Origin: Deltaproteobacteria bacterium
Lineage (GTDB): Bacteria > Desulfobacterota > Desulfomonilia > UBA1062
DNA: 64,000 nucleotides
Direction of reading: 5' to 3'
Assembly: GCA_018433775.1 (NCBI GenBank)
Contig: JAHDQN010000056.1
Coordinates: 55,503-119,502 of the forward strand
Part shown: positions 25,360 to 33,442 of the stretch, piece by piece
How the letters are laid out: every line of letters starts with the position of its first letter
Numbering within the stretch: position 1 is the first letter of the stretch
Translations under genes and position numbers: made by a program
The notes under the pieces: generated by a model
What the model was told of the DNA's origin: nothing
Databases searched by the model: none
Seen by the model: the letters and a program-made list of their open reading frames with translations, nothing else

Positions 25360-27951
25360 TTATTTTCCTCTTATATACTCTTTGTAAAACGAAGTACACC
25401 TCACATTGTACATATCCCGGTCGTTCTTCAGGAGGTCCCAGTCGCAAAATCCCCTGTCAACCGCCTTCAACAGCCATTGAACGGCCTCTCCGGCGCTGTT
25501 CTGCAGGGAATACAGGCAGGCGATGTTGTAATACGCATCCGGATCTGCCGGGTTGAGCTCGATGACCTTCTCCATGGTCGCGATGGCATTGGCGTAGTCG
25601 CCGGCGAGTGAATAGACAAAGGCGAGCTGCTCGAGAGCCCGGGAAAAGCCCGGCGATATGGCGATTGCCTTTTGGTAGCTCTCGATCGCTGCCTTCAGAT
25701 CGCCTGCCATCCTGTTGAGCTCTCCCATCTGGTGATGAAGCTGCGCATTGCCCGGATCGGCATCCAGGGCCTTGAGGGTTTTGGCGCGAGCCGCATCGAT
25801 GCCTTCCTTGCGCCTGAGCACCAGGTCGAGATTTTCCTGCGCGGTCTCGTTGTCAAGGTCGAGCCGGACGAGCTCCCGGAACTGCTCGACTGCCTCGTCA
25901 AGATCGCCTCTCTCGTAGAGGAGCGCCGCCAGGGTGTTGCGAGCGCTCACGTGACCGGGATTTATGCGGACGGCCTCCTGGTAATGCCGGATCGCCTCCA
26001 TGTCCCTGCCCTGCTGCCTGAATATATTGGCCATATTGTAGTAAGGGTCGGCATAGCCCGGCCTCATGCCGAGAGCGTCCCGGTAGTGACCGAGGGCCTC
26101 GGCGAAATCGCCCTGCCGGGCGCGCACATTGCCCATGTTGTTGTGCGCCTCGGCATAATCCGGGTTGACATGCACCGCCCGGGCAAATTGGTCGAGCGCT
26201 TCCGCGGACATCCCCTGTTCCGCATAGCTCATCCCCATGAGGTTGTATGCGATGTCGAGCCCGGGGTCGATCGCCAGGATCTGCGCATACTGCTCACGGG
26301 CCTCCTCGTGCCTGCCCAGCTTGTCGAGGGAGTTGCCCATGCCCAGGTGAAACTGCTTCCGGCCATCGCTACCCATCGCCTTGTCCTGTACCTCAGCCAG
26401 CACCAGGCCCTGCCGGTAGTATTTCAGGGCCTCGGCATGCCTCTTCGTGCTCGCGAGTGCATCGGCAAGGTTTTTATAGATCGCATACCTGTCAGGGGCG
26501 AGTTCGATGGCCTTGGAGAAATGCACGATCGCCTCTTCGACCTCGCCGCGCTTGACGAGCACCAGGGCCAGGTTGTTGTGGGGCCTTGCGAGGCCGGGCG
26601 ACTTGTGCGCGCAGTCCCGCGCCATCAGGAGCTCGTCGGCGAGCACCTCGTTGCGCTGATAGGTCCACAGGGAAAAGACGCCTGCGATCACACACAGCAC
26701 GGCCATCCCCGCCCACCGTGGCCTGATGTATTTGAGCGCTGCCGCAGCCAGGAGAGCAATGACGAACATCGACGGCAGGTAGGTCCGGTGATCGAATATG
26801 ATCTCCAGGCCGATGAACGACGACTCGATCGCCAGGTTGCCGAAAAACCACAGGATGGCAAAGGACAGCAGCCTGTTCTTCCTGGCCGTGACAGCCGCCA
26901 GGACCAGAAGCGCTACGATCAGACCCATGGAGGCGGCTGTCGCCGGGTCAAGGAGCGAGATCGACAGGGGAAAATCATGTTCCAGGTTGAGCCTCGACGG
27001 ATGGGGAAGCAGGATCTGGCTCAGGTAGAACACCACCACGACGAGCTCCGTGAGCACCCGCTGCAGCATGGTGAACTCGCGGAAGTAGTAGGCCACGAGG
27101 ATGTACTGCAGGAAGTGGACACCGGCAAACAGGACCAGGAGGAGAAGAACGAAGGCGATGATCCCGATCACCGGCAGTACCTGTCGCCTGGCCCACTGCC
27201 GGCTCAGGTCACGGAAGAAGTACCACTCGTAGAGCAGGATGAAGAATGGAAGCGTTGCAGCGATCTCCTTGGAGCCTATGGCGAGCGCACCGGTGACGAT
27301 GCTGCCGAGATAGAGCCACCACCGCGTTTTTCCCGTCCCCAGCCTCCCCCTGACATAGCACAGCATGGAGAGGATGTAGAACATGGATGCCATGCTGTTC
27401 ATCCGCTGGACGATGTAGGTGACCGACTGCGTATGCAGCGGGTGCACGACCCACACGAGCATCGCGAAGAACGCCACGTGAGCGGGGTCGAGCCCTTCCA
27501 GGATGCCCGGGCCCGACGTCCTCTCCCGGGCGATGACCACGGTGGTCTTGATCAGGAAGAAAAGCGCCAGGCCCGCGAGGAGGTGGATCGCGACGTTCAC
27601 CGCGCGGTAGCCGGCCTGGTCGTACTGGTGTACATAGTAGTTGAAGGCAAAACTGATGTTCGCGACCGGCCTGTTTTTGGCCACGCTCCGGATGCCTGCG
27701 TCCACCAGGCTGCCGATGCTCGGATCGTCCACGCGGATGTGGGTGTTCTCCAGGATATTGGGATAGTCATCGAACATGAACGGGCCGTGCAGGGTGTGGG
27801 AGTAAAGCGCCGCGCCCAGGCCGAGCACGGCGAGGACCGCGACCGTGAGGATGACCGGCCGGTAAACGTCCTTACCCCCGTCTCCCGCAGAAGCTCCTGG
27901 TGCCGCCTTGTCGCCGGGCTTTTCCCGGGCCGCATGCCTGTTCGTCTTCAT
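25360..27951 (-). CDS. GT-C-type membrane protein with long C-terminal TPR array (TMTC-like), paralogue 5, 863 aa
   Basis: This is the largest paralogue. A cytoplasmic N-terminus of about 30 residues is followed by a membrane core to about residue 430 with FMFDDYPNILENTHI, HPLHTQSVTYIVQRMNSMAS and FDHRTYLPSMFVIA. This is the TMTC-like pattern but from a different subgroup than paralogues 1, 2 and 6. About ten TPRs occupy 460-800 and the cap follows (LNPADPDAYYNIACLYSLQ, then MYNVRCTSFYKEYIRGK). It is the first gene of the Arn-like minus-strand operon, 65 bases ahead of the GT2. O-glycosyltransferase activity is inferred from family. Confidence 0.82.
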   Translation of the reverse strand: MKTNRHAAREKPGDKAAPGASAGDGGKDVYRPVILTVAVLAVLGLGAALYSHTLHGPFMFDDYPNILENTHIRVDDPSIGSLVDAGIRSVAKNRPVANISFAFNYYVHQYDQAGYRAVNVAIHLLAGLALFFLIKTTVVIARERTSGPGILEGLDPAHVAFFAMLVWVVHPLHTQSVTYIVQRMNSMASMFYILSMLCYVRGRLGTGKTRWWLYLGSIVTGALAIGSKEIAATLPFFILLYEWYFFRDLSRQWARRQVLPVIGIIAFVLLLLVLFAGVHFLQYILVAYYFREFTMLQRVLTELVVVVFYLSQILLPHPSRLNLEHDFPLSISLLDPATAASMGLIVALLVLAAVTARKNRLLSFAILWFFGNLAIESSFIGLEIIFDHRTYLPSMFVIALLAAAALKYIRPRWAGMAVLCVIAGVFSLWTYQRNEVLADELLMARDCAHKSPGLARPHNNLALVLVKRGEVEEAIVHFSKAIELAPDRYAIYKNLADALASTKRHAEALKYYRQGLVLAEVQDKAMGSDGRKQFHLGMGNSLDKLGRHEEAREQYAQILAIDPGLDIAYNLMGMSYAEQGMSAEALDQFARAVHVNPDYAEAHNNMGNVRARQGDFAEALGHYRDALGMRPGYADPYYNMANIFRQQGRDMEAIRHYQEAVRINPGHVSARNTLAALLYERGDLDEAVEQFRELVRLDLDNETAQENLDLVLRRKEGIDAARAKTLKALDADPGNAQLHHQMGELNRMAGDLKAAIESYQKAIAISPGFSRALEQLAFVYSLAGDYANAIATMEKVIELNPADPDAYYNIACLYSLQNSAGEAVQWLLKAVDRGFCDWDLLKNDRDMYNVRCTSFYKEYIRGK

Positions 27952-28318
27952 GGAAACACCCTAAAAAAACAATGACAGCTTGCCTGCCGCTTTCACAACT
28001 GCCGCTTCACAAAGCACTATTCTATCATCTGCACGGCCGGCTCTTCAACGGCTATATTCCCGGATCATGCACGTTTCGGGGAGAACGCGGACCGCTCTAC
28101 CAATGATCGCCAAAAAAGCTCACTGAATATGAGACATTACAATGCCCTTGACACTATGGCAATGATTCCGGATAATTACTTGTGATTTTTTTTAAAATGG
28201 GGGCCTGTCTATTCCATTTCACCCATGAGGGACGGAGTCTGCGCGATGAGCGCCGCGGGAGGACACTCATGTTTTTCCGGGGCAATAGCCGATGGTTCCG
28301 GTAGAGCGGAGGGAAGCC
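27952..28318. other. Divergent promoter region between paralogue 5 and a GT2 gene
   Basis: There are 367 bases without a gene. It holds a near-consensus promoter reading plus (28148-28176), a T-run at 28185-28193 and an untranslated leader of about 135 bases ahead of ATG 28319. I see no coherent coding frame and no obvious promoter for the minus-strand gene. Confidence 0.6.
28148..28176 (+). promoter_or_regulatory. Sigma70-type promoter for the 28.3-35.7 kb operon
   Basis: A perfect TTGACA (28148-28153) is separated by exactly 17 bases from GATAAT (28171-28176), a 5/6 match to the -10 box. Start of transcription would be near 28183. This is the best promoter match noticed in the window and is placed correctly for the plus-strand operon that starts at 28319. 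Confidence 0.65.
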
Positions 28319-29359
28319 ATGTACAGAGATAAATCGGTCTGCGTGGTGGTGCCGGCGTATAACGAAGAGACACAGGTCGGCAGGGTCATCGAAACCATGC
28401 CCGCCTTTGTCGACAAGATCGTGGTCGTGGACGATGCGAGCAGGGACAACACCGCCGCCGTGGTGCGGAAGTACCAGAAGACCGAGCGGCGGATCAGGCT
28501 GATCGTCCACGAGAAGAACCAAGGCGTGGGCGGGGCCATCGCATCGGGCTATAAATGGGCGCGCGACAACGAGTACGACATGGCCGCGGTCATGGCGGGC
28601 GACGGCCAGATGCCCCCGGAGGAGCTGCCCTCTCTGCTCGACCCCGTGGTCGAAGACCGGGCCGACTACACCAAGGGCAACCGCCTCTTCACGGGCGAGG
28701 CCTACGAGAAGATACCCAGGGTCCGGTATTTCGGCAACGCGTTCCTCTCCCTGCTGACCAAAATCGCCTCGGGCTACTGGCATGTGGCCGATTTTCAGTC
28801 CGGGTACACGGTGATCAACAGGTGGGCCCTGAGGATCATCGACTGGGACAGGATGTACAAGCGCTTCGGCCAGCCCAACGATCTGCTCGTACGGCTCAAC
28901 GTGTACAGCTTCCGGGTGGTCGACGTTCCCATCAAGCCCATCTACAACGTGGGCGAGAAGTCGAAGATAAACATCTTCGCGGTAGTCTTCACCATAAGCT
29001 GGCTGCTGCTCAAGCTGTTTTTGTGGCGGATGAAGGAGAAGTACATTATCCGCGATTTCCACCCCCTGATATTCTTCTACTTCCTGGGGATCGTGTTCGG
29101 CGGCATCACCTTCGCGCTCTTTGTCCGGCTGTTCTGGTACTGGCTCGCCTTCGACCACATCCCGCCCATCAACGCCCTCGCGGCCATGTTCTCGTTCATG
29201 TCGGCCAACCTGTTTCTGCTCTTTGCCATGTGGTTCGACATGGAGGCGAACAAGGACCTCAAGGGCACCAGCGTCAGCCCCCGGCAGATCGCGGAGCTGA
29301 GCAACAGGATCAAAGCGAAAGAGATCGAAGAGGAACCACACGAGGGCGAGGCCGTCTGA
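28319..29359 (+). CDS. GT2 glycosyltransferase, DPM1-like with C-terminal TM helices, 346 aa
   Basis: The GT-A domain (residues 1 to about 220) has VCVVVPAYNEETQVGRVI, VVVDDASRDNTAAVV, the NQGVGGAIASGYK segment and MAGDGQMPPEEL as the metal-binding loop (Asp-Gly-Gln rather than the usual DxD). Two hydrophobic helices follow at about 250-285 and 290-320, then a charged tail. The family loads sugars onto polyprenyl phosphate. ATG 28319 has a near-perfect ribosome site (GGAGGG 6 bases ahead). It is the first gene of the operon with rfbA and several glycosyltransferases. Confidence 0.88.
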   Translation: MYRDKSVCVVVPAYNEETQVGRVIETMPAFVDKIVVVDDASRDNTAAVVRKYQKTERRIRLIVHEKNQGVGGAIASGYKWARDNEYDMAAVMAGDGQMPPEELPSLLDPVVEDRADYTKGNRLFTGEAYEKIPRVRYFGNAFLSLLTKIASGYWHVADFQSGYTVINRWALRIIDWDRMYKRFGQPNDLLVRLNVYSFRVVDVPIKPIYNVGEKSKINIFAVVFTISWLLLKLFLWRMKEKYIIRDFHPLIFFYFLGIVFGGITFALFVRLFWYWLAFDHIPPINALAAMFSFMSANLFLLFAMWFDMEANKDLKGTSVSPRQIAELSNRIKAKEIEEEPHEGEAV

Positions 29360-29401
29360 CCCGCAGGGAATCGCCGCAGGCATGAAAAGGAGCTTCTTAC
29401 A

Positions 29402-30277
29402 ATGAAAGGGATCATTCTCGCAGGCGGCTCGGGCACCCGCCTCTACCCCATCACAAAGGTGGTGAGCAAGCAGCTCATCCCCGTGTACGACAAGCCCATG
29501 ATCTATTACCCGCTCTCGGTGCTCATGCTCGCCGGGATCCGGGAGATCCTGATCATCTCGACCCCGGCCGACCTCCCCAGGTTCCGCGAGCTCCTGGGAG
29601 ACGGGTCGCAGTGGGGCGTCTCCTTCAGCTATGCCGAGCAGCCGAGCCCGGACGGGATCGCCCAGGCCTTCGTCATCGGCAGCGGGTTCGTTGGCAGGGA
29701 CCATGTCTGCCTCATCCTGGGCGACAACATCTTTTACGGCAGCGGGCTCTATGCCAGGCTGCAGAACGCGGGCTCGCTCAGGCAGGGGAGCATCGTGTTC
29801 GGCTACTGGGTGAACGACCCGCAGCGCTACGGCGTGGTGACCTTCGACAAAGCCGGCCGGCCGGCCGACATCGTGGAGAAGCCCGCGCACCCCACCTCCA
29901 ACTGGGCGGTCACCGGGCTCTACTTCTACGACAACCAGGTGCTCGACATCGCGAAAAACCTCGAGCCCTCGGCGCGCGGAGAGCTCGAGATCACGGATGT
30001 GAACAGGCGCTACATGCAAAACAACGAGCTCCAGGTCGAAAAGCTGGGCAGGGGCTATGCCTGGCTTGACACCGGCACCCACGAGTCCCTGCTCGAGGCG
30101 AGCACCTTTATCGAGACCATCGAGAGAAGGCAGGGACTCAAGATCGCCTGCATCGAGGAGATCGCCTTCAGGATGGGCTACATCGACGCCGAACAGATCG
30201 TCAGGATCGCCTCGCCCATGAAAAACAGTGGATACGGCTCGTACCTCATGCAACTGGCCCGCAGGACCAATGAATAG
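29402..30277 (+). CDS. rfbA: Glucose-1-phosphate thymidylyltransferase RmlA/RfbA, 291 aa
   Basis: It activates glucose-1-phosphate with dTTP to dTDP-glucose, the entry to dTDP-rhamnose and dTDP-Fuc4NAc. The nucleotide-binding signature [16 protein letters not shown] is at the N-terminus, followed by [17 protein letters not shown], the catalytic-site [10 protein letters not shown] and [18 protein letters not shown]. The length equals the family norm (about 290). rfbB is not in this window. The gene probably feeds the wecE/wecD branch some 5-8 kb away on the other strand. Confidence 0.96.
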   Translation: MKGIILAGGSGTRLYPITKVVSKQLIPVYDKPMIYYPLSVLMLAGIREILIISTPADLPRFRELLGDGSQWGVSFSYAEQPSPDGIAQAFVIGSGFVGRDHVCLILGDNIFYGSGLYARLQNAGSLRQGSIVFGYWVNDPQRYGVVTFDKAGRPADIVEKPAHPTSNWAVTGLYFYDNQVLDIAKNLEPSARGELEITDVNRRYMQNNELQVEKLGRGYAWLDTGTHESLLEASTFIETIERRQGLKIACIEEIAFRMGYIDAEQIVRIASPMKNSGYGSYLMQLARRTNE

Positions 30278-30325
30278 TCAAAAGCACACTCAAGAAACCG
30301 CCGGTACTTTCCCGGGTTGACACAG

Positions 30326-31516
30326 ATGAAGGTCTGCATCCTCACCACGTCGTTTCCGCTGAAGCCGGGAGACCTATCGGGAATCTTTGTCCTGGAGCAG
30401 GCGCGTCATCTCGTCCGGCTGGGGGTAGACGCAGTAGTGCTTGCCCCGCACCACCTCGGCGCGCCTAAAAAAGAAACCATGGACGGGGTGTCCGTGCGCC
30501 GCTTCCCCTACCTGCTGCCCGAGTCCCGCCAGAGCCTGTGCTATGGCAGCGGGATTCCGGACAACATCCGAAAGGGCATCGGGAACAGGCTCCAGCTCCC
30601 GTTTCTTTTCATGATGTTCTTTGTCCAGACACTCGTTCATGCCAGGAACTGCGACATCATCCACGCCCACTGGTCTATCGCAGGGCTCTCTGGCCTGGCC
30701 GCGGCGCGCATTCTGGGCAAGCCCGTCGTGCTCACCATGCACCACGGGTCGACCCGGGCGCTGACCGGGGTGGAAAAGTTCATGCTCGAACACATCGACT
30801 GCGTGCTGTGCAACAGCTCGTTCACCCGTGCGCAGGTACAGACGATAGCTGCACCGAAGACGATCAGGGTCATCCCTCCCGGTGTGGATATACAGAGATT
30901 CCAGCCTGCAAGGCAAGACGTGGTGAGACAATATCGGCAGCAGGCAGCGCCCGATGGCTGTCCCATCATCTTTACCATGGGGAGGCTCATTGAGTGGAAA
31001 GGGCACGCGCACCTCATCGATGCCCTGCACCTGCTTCCCTGGAACCAGGAATTTCGCCTCCTGATCGGTGGAGACGGCCCTCTTCGCAAGGACCTGGAAA
31101 ACCGGGTAAAAATGCATGGCCTGGAGGGCAAGGTAACGTTCCTGGGGCCTATCCCCCATCAGCTCACCCCGATTTACTACACAATGGCTGACATGTACGT
31201 CCAGCCGTCTATCATCGACGGCAACGGCAATACCGAGGGCCTTGGCCTCACACAGCTCGAGTCGTTTTCATGCGGAACCCCGTGCATCGGCTCCAGGGTC
31301 GGCGGCATCCCGGACACCATTGTCGACGGCAAGACCGGCTTTCTCGTGGAGCCCGCACGGCCGGATCAGCTCGCGGAAAAAATTCTGGTGCTCCTGCGGG
31401 ACAAAAACCTGCGAACAGATATGGGCAGAGACGGGAGGAGGTTTGTCGAAGAGCACTTCTCCTGGGAAACCAAGGCAAAAGAGCACGCTGAGATCTACGC
31501 AGGGATGGTTCGATGA
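30326..31516 (+). CDS. GT4 glycosyltransferase, 396 aa
   Basis: GT-B fold of family 4: the N-terminal domain has TTSFPLKPGDLSGIFVLEQA and IIHAHWSIAGLSGLAAA, and the C-terminal domain has FTMGRLIEWKGHAHLIDAL and the nucleotide-sugar motif ending E-G-L-G-L-T-Q-L-E with CGTPCIGSRVGGIPDTIVDG. It is a retaining cytoplasmic transferase using a nucleotide sugar. ATG 30326 is used; a TTG at 30317 is possible. Its 3' end is 17 bases from the next GT4 gene, so they are co-translated. Sugar specificity cannot be read. Confidence 0.92.
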   Translation: MKVCILTTSFPLKPGDLSGIFVLEQARHLVRLGVDAVVLAPHHLGAPKKETMDGVSVRRFPYLLPESRQSLCYGSGIPDNIRKGIGNRLQLPFLFMMFFVQTLVHARNCDIIHAHWSIAGLSGLAAARILGKPVVLTMHHGSTRALTGVEKFMLEHIDCVLCNSSFTRAQVQTIAAPKTIRVIPPGVDIQRFQPARQDVVRQYRQQAAPDGCPIIFTMGRLIEWKGHAHLIDALHLLPWNQEFRLLIGGDGPLRKDLENRVKMHGLEGKVTFLGPIPHQLTPIYYTMADMYVQPSIIDGNGNTEGLGLTQLESFSCGTPCIGSRVGGIPDTIVDGKTGFLVEPARPDQLAEKILVLLRDKNLRTDMGRDGRRFVEEHFSWETKAKEHAEIYAGMVR

Positions 31517-31532
31517 GGAGGAAACGTATATC

Positions 31533-32540
31533 ATGAGAAACTGCAAGGTCATGGCGCCCATGGGCTGGGGCGGCGGCGCGTATGTGGTGCACAAGATCCT
31601 GGAGCGGCACATCCCGGACTACCGGGTCGTGCCGTACAACCCCTACTGGACGCTGTTTCCCTTTGCCCTGGGCATGGCCGCGCCCACGAAAGGCGCCGAC
31701 ATCGTCCACACCACGCAGGACTACGGGATCTTCTTCCAGAAAAAAGACGTGCCGATCGTGCTCACGCTGCACGGCTATATCCTCGACCCCTGGATGCACG
31801 CCTACAGCACCCTGGCCCAGCGCGTACACTATGCCACCGACCTGCGCCTGATCACCCGGCTGTCGCTCCTGAAGGCGGACGTGGTCACGGCGGTGAGCCA
31901 CTTCATGGCCAAGGTCGCCCGGGAGGACCTGGGCATATCCAGGCCGATCAGGGTGATCTACAACGGGATCGACACGGACTTCTACACCCCGCTTGCGCAG
32001 CCCCGCACCGGACGCAGAGAGGTGAAGGTCTTTGTCACGGGCAACCTCACGCTGCGCAAAGGAGTGCAGTGGCTGCCCGGGATTGCCGCAAGGCTGCGGA
32101 AGGACATCACGATCTATTACACCCAGGGGCTGCGCACCAGGTTCGACCTTACCGCGGTGGAAGACCTCAAGCCAGTGGGCCGGGTGCCCTTCAAGGACCT
32201 GCCCGACCGGTACCGCGACATGGACATCCTGCTCATGCCCACGGTGCGCGAGGGGTTCGGGCTGAGCGTGGCCGAGGCCATGGCAACCGGGCTCCCGGTC
32301 GTGGCGAGCGACTGCTCGTCGATCCCCGAGCTCATCGACCACGGCAAGGGCGGTTTTCTGTGCCCGGTGGGCGACGTGGACGCGTTTGCCGAGAAGATCA
32401 ATTTCCTGGCGGAGAACCCGGAGGTCAGGAAGGAGATGGGCGCGTACAACCGGGCCAAGGTGGAGAAGATGTTCAGGCTGGACCAGATGATCGACGGGTA
32501 CAGGAACCTGTTCGAGGAAATCCTGAGCAGCAGAAGATAA
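31533..32540 (+). CDS. GT4 glycosyltransferase, 335 aa
   Basis: It is shorter than its neighbour. The N-terminal domain begins with MAPMGWGGGAYVVHKILER and contains VLTLHGYILDPWMHAYS and VVTAVSHFMAKVAREDLG. The C-terminal domain has VFVTGNLTLRKGVQWLPGIA, then TVREGFGLSVAEAMATGLPV with the donor-binding Glu, and SSIPELIDHGKGGFL. It is a retaining family 4 enzyme. ATG 31533 lies 11 bases after GAGGAGG. Its TAA overlaps the next start by one base (TAATG). Confidence 0.92.
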   Translation: MRNCKVMAPMGWGGGAYVVHKILERHIPDYRVVPYNPYWTLFPFALGMAAPTKGADIVHTTQDYGIFFQKKDVPIVLTLHGYILDPWMHAYSTLAQRVHYATDLRLITRLSLLKADVVTAVSHFMAKVAREDLGISRPIRVIYNGIDTDFYTPLAQPRTGRREVKVFVTGNLTLRKGVQWLPGIAARLRKDITIYYTQGLRTRFDLTAVEDLKPVGRVPFKDLPDRYRDMDILLMPTVREGFGLSVAEAMATGLPVVASDCSSIPELIDHGKGGFLCPVGDVDAFAEKINFLAENPEVRKEMGAYNRAKVEKMFRLDQMIDGYRNLFEEILSSRR

Positions 32541-33442
32541 TGCCTCGGACCTGCGCCATCGCCATCAACTATCACGGGGCACGCAAGACCGAAAAATGCC
32601 TGCGGTCTCTCATGGGCCAGGCCGTGGACACCATACTGCTCGTGGACAACTCGGCGTCGCCGGACGAGGCGCTCAGGCTCGCCGAAATTGTCCGCAGGCT
32701 CTCTGAAGAAAAGAACCCGCCTGCCCTCTCGCTGCGCGTGAACGAAGAAAACCTGGGGTTCGGCGGGGCGGTCAACCGGGCCATCGGGCAGGACATGCTG
32801 GACACCGGCGGCCACGACTACTACCTGCTCATCAACAACGACGCGCAGGCAACGCCCGGCATGGTCGAAAGGCTCGTGTCCGTGCTGGAGCAGGACGAGG
32901 GCATCGCGCTCGTGGCGCCCGCGGCGGCGGCCGGAGGCAGGGTCGAGACCTATGTCTGGTACAACAGGCTGCTCGGCGCGGTCTCGCACCGGAAGACCTT
33001 CGCGGCCTTCCCCTATCTCCCGGGCTGCTGCCTGCTCTTCAGAAAGGGCCTGGTCGAGCGCGAGCCGCTGTTCGACGAGGCCTTTTTCATGTACGGCGAA
33101 GACGCCTTCCTGGGCTGGAGGCTGCAGCGCCGGGGTCTGAGGATCTTTTGCGCAGAGGACGCGCGGGTGCTGCACGAGGGCGGAAAATCATCGGCCCACG
33201 GGGGGTTCTTTTATGAATACCACCTGGCCCGCTGCCACATGCTCATGGCCTTCAAGGCCCGGAGACATCTCCTGGAGACGCCGCTCTTCGTCCTGGGCCG
33301 GGTGCTCTTTCAGACCGCCCGCGCGGCGTGGCGCTCGATCAGGTATGCGACACCCGCCCCTGTCATTGCGCTCCCGGCATGCTGGCTCCCCCTGAAGGTC
33401 AGGCCCGCAAAGGGCGAAGGGGAAAGGAGCGCACGGCATTGA
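32540..33442 (+). CDS. GT2 glycosyltransferase (rhamnosyltransferase-like), 300 aa
   Basis: ATG 32540 shares its A with the TAA of the preceding gene. It has CAIAINYHGARKTEKCLRSL at the start, LLVDNSASPDEALRL, the loop VNEENLGFGGAVNRAI and the metal-binding LLINNDAQATPGMVERL. YLPGCCLLFRKGLV and FFMYGEDAFLGWRLQRRG give the acceptor-side HDxxL-like region (ED-x-L). It is an inverting cytoplasmic enzyme of the WsaF/rhamnosyl type. It ends a four-base overlap before the GT-C paralogue 6. Confidence 0.9.
   Translation: MPRTCAIAINYHGARKTEKCLRSLMGQAVDTILLVDNSASPDEALRLAEIVRRLSEEKNPPALSLRVNEENLGFGGAVNRAIGQDMLDTGGHDYYLLINNDAQATPGMVERLVSVLEQDEGIALVAPAAAAGGRVETYVWYNRLLGAVSHRKTFAAFPYLPGCCLLFRKGLVEREPLFDEAFFMYGEDAFLGWRLQRRGLRIFCAEDARVLHEGGKSSAHGGFFYEYHLARCHMLMAFKARRHLLETPLFVLGRVLFQTARAAWRSIRYATPAPVIALPACWLPLKVRPAKGEGERSARH

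Noticed and set aside
28154..30253. 699-codon open frame on the minus strand opposite the GT2 and rfbA genes
   Set aside because: It is the antisense shadow of two well-recognised genes, with the His/Asp/Val-rich composition such frames have in this genome; no start signal.
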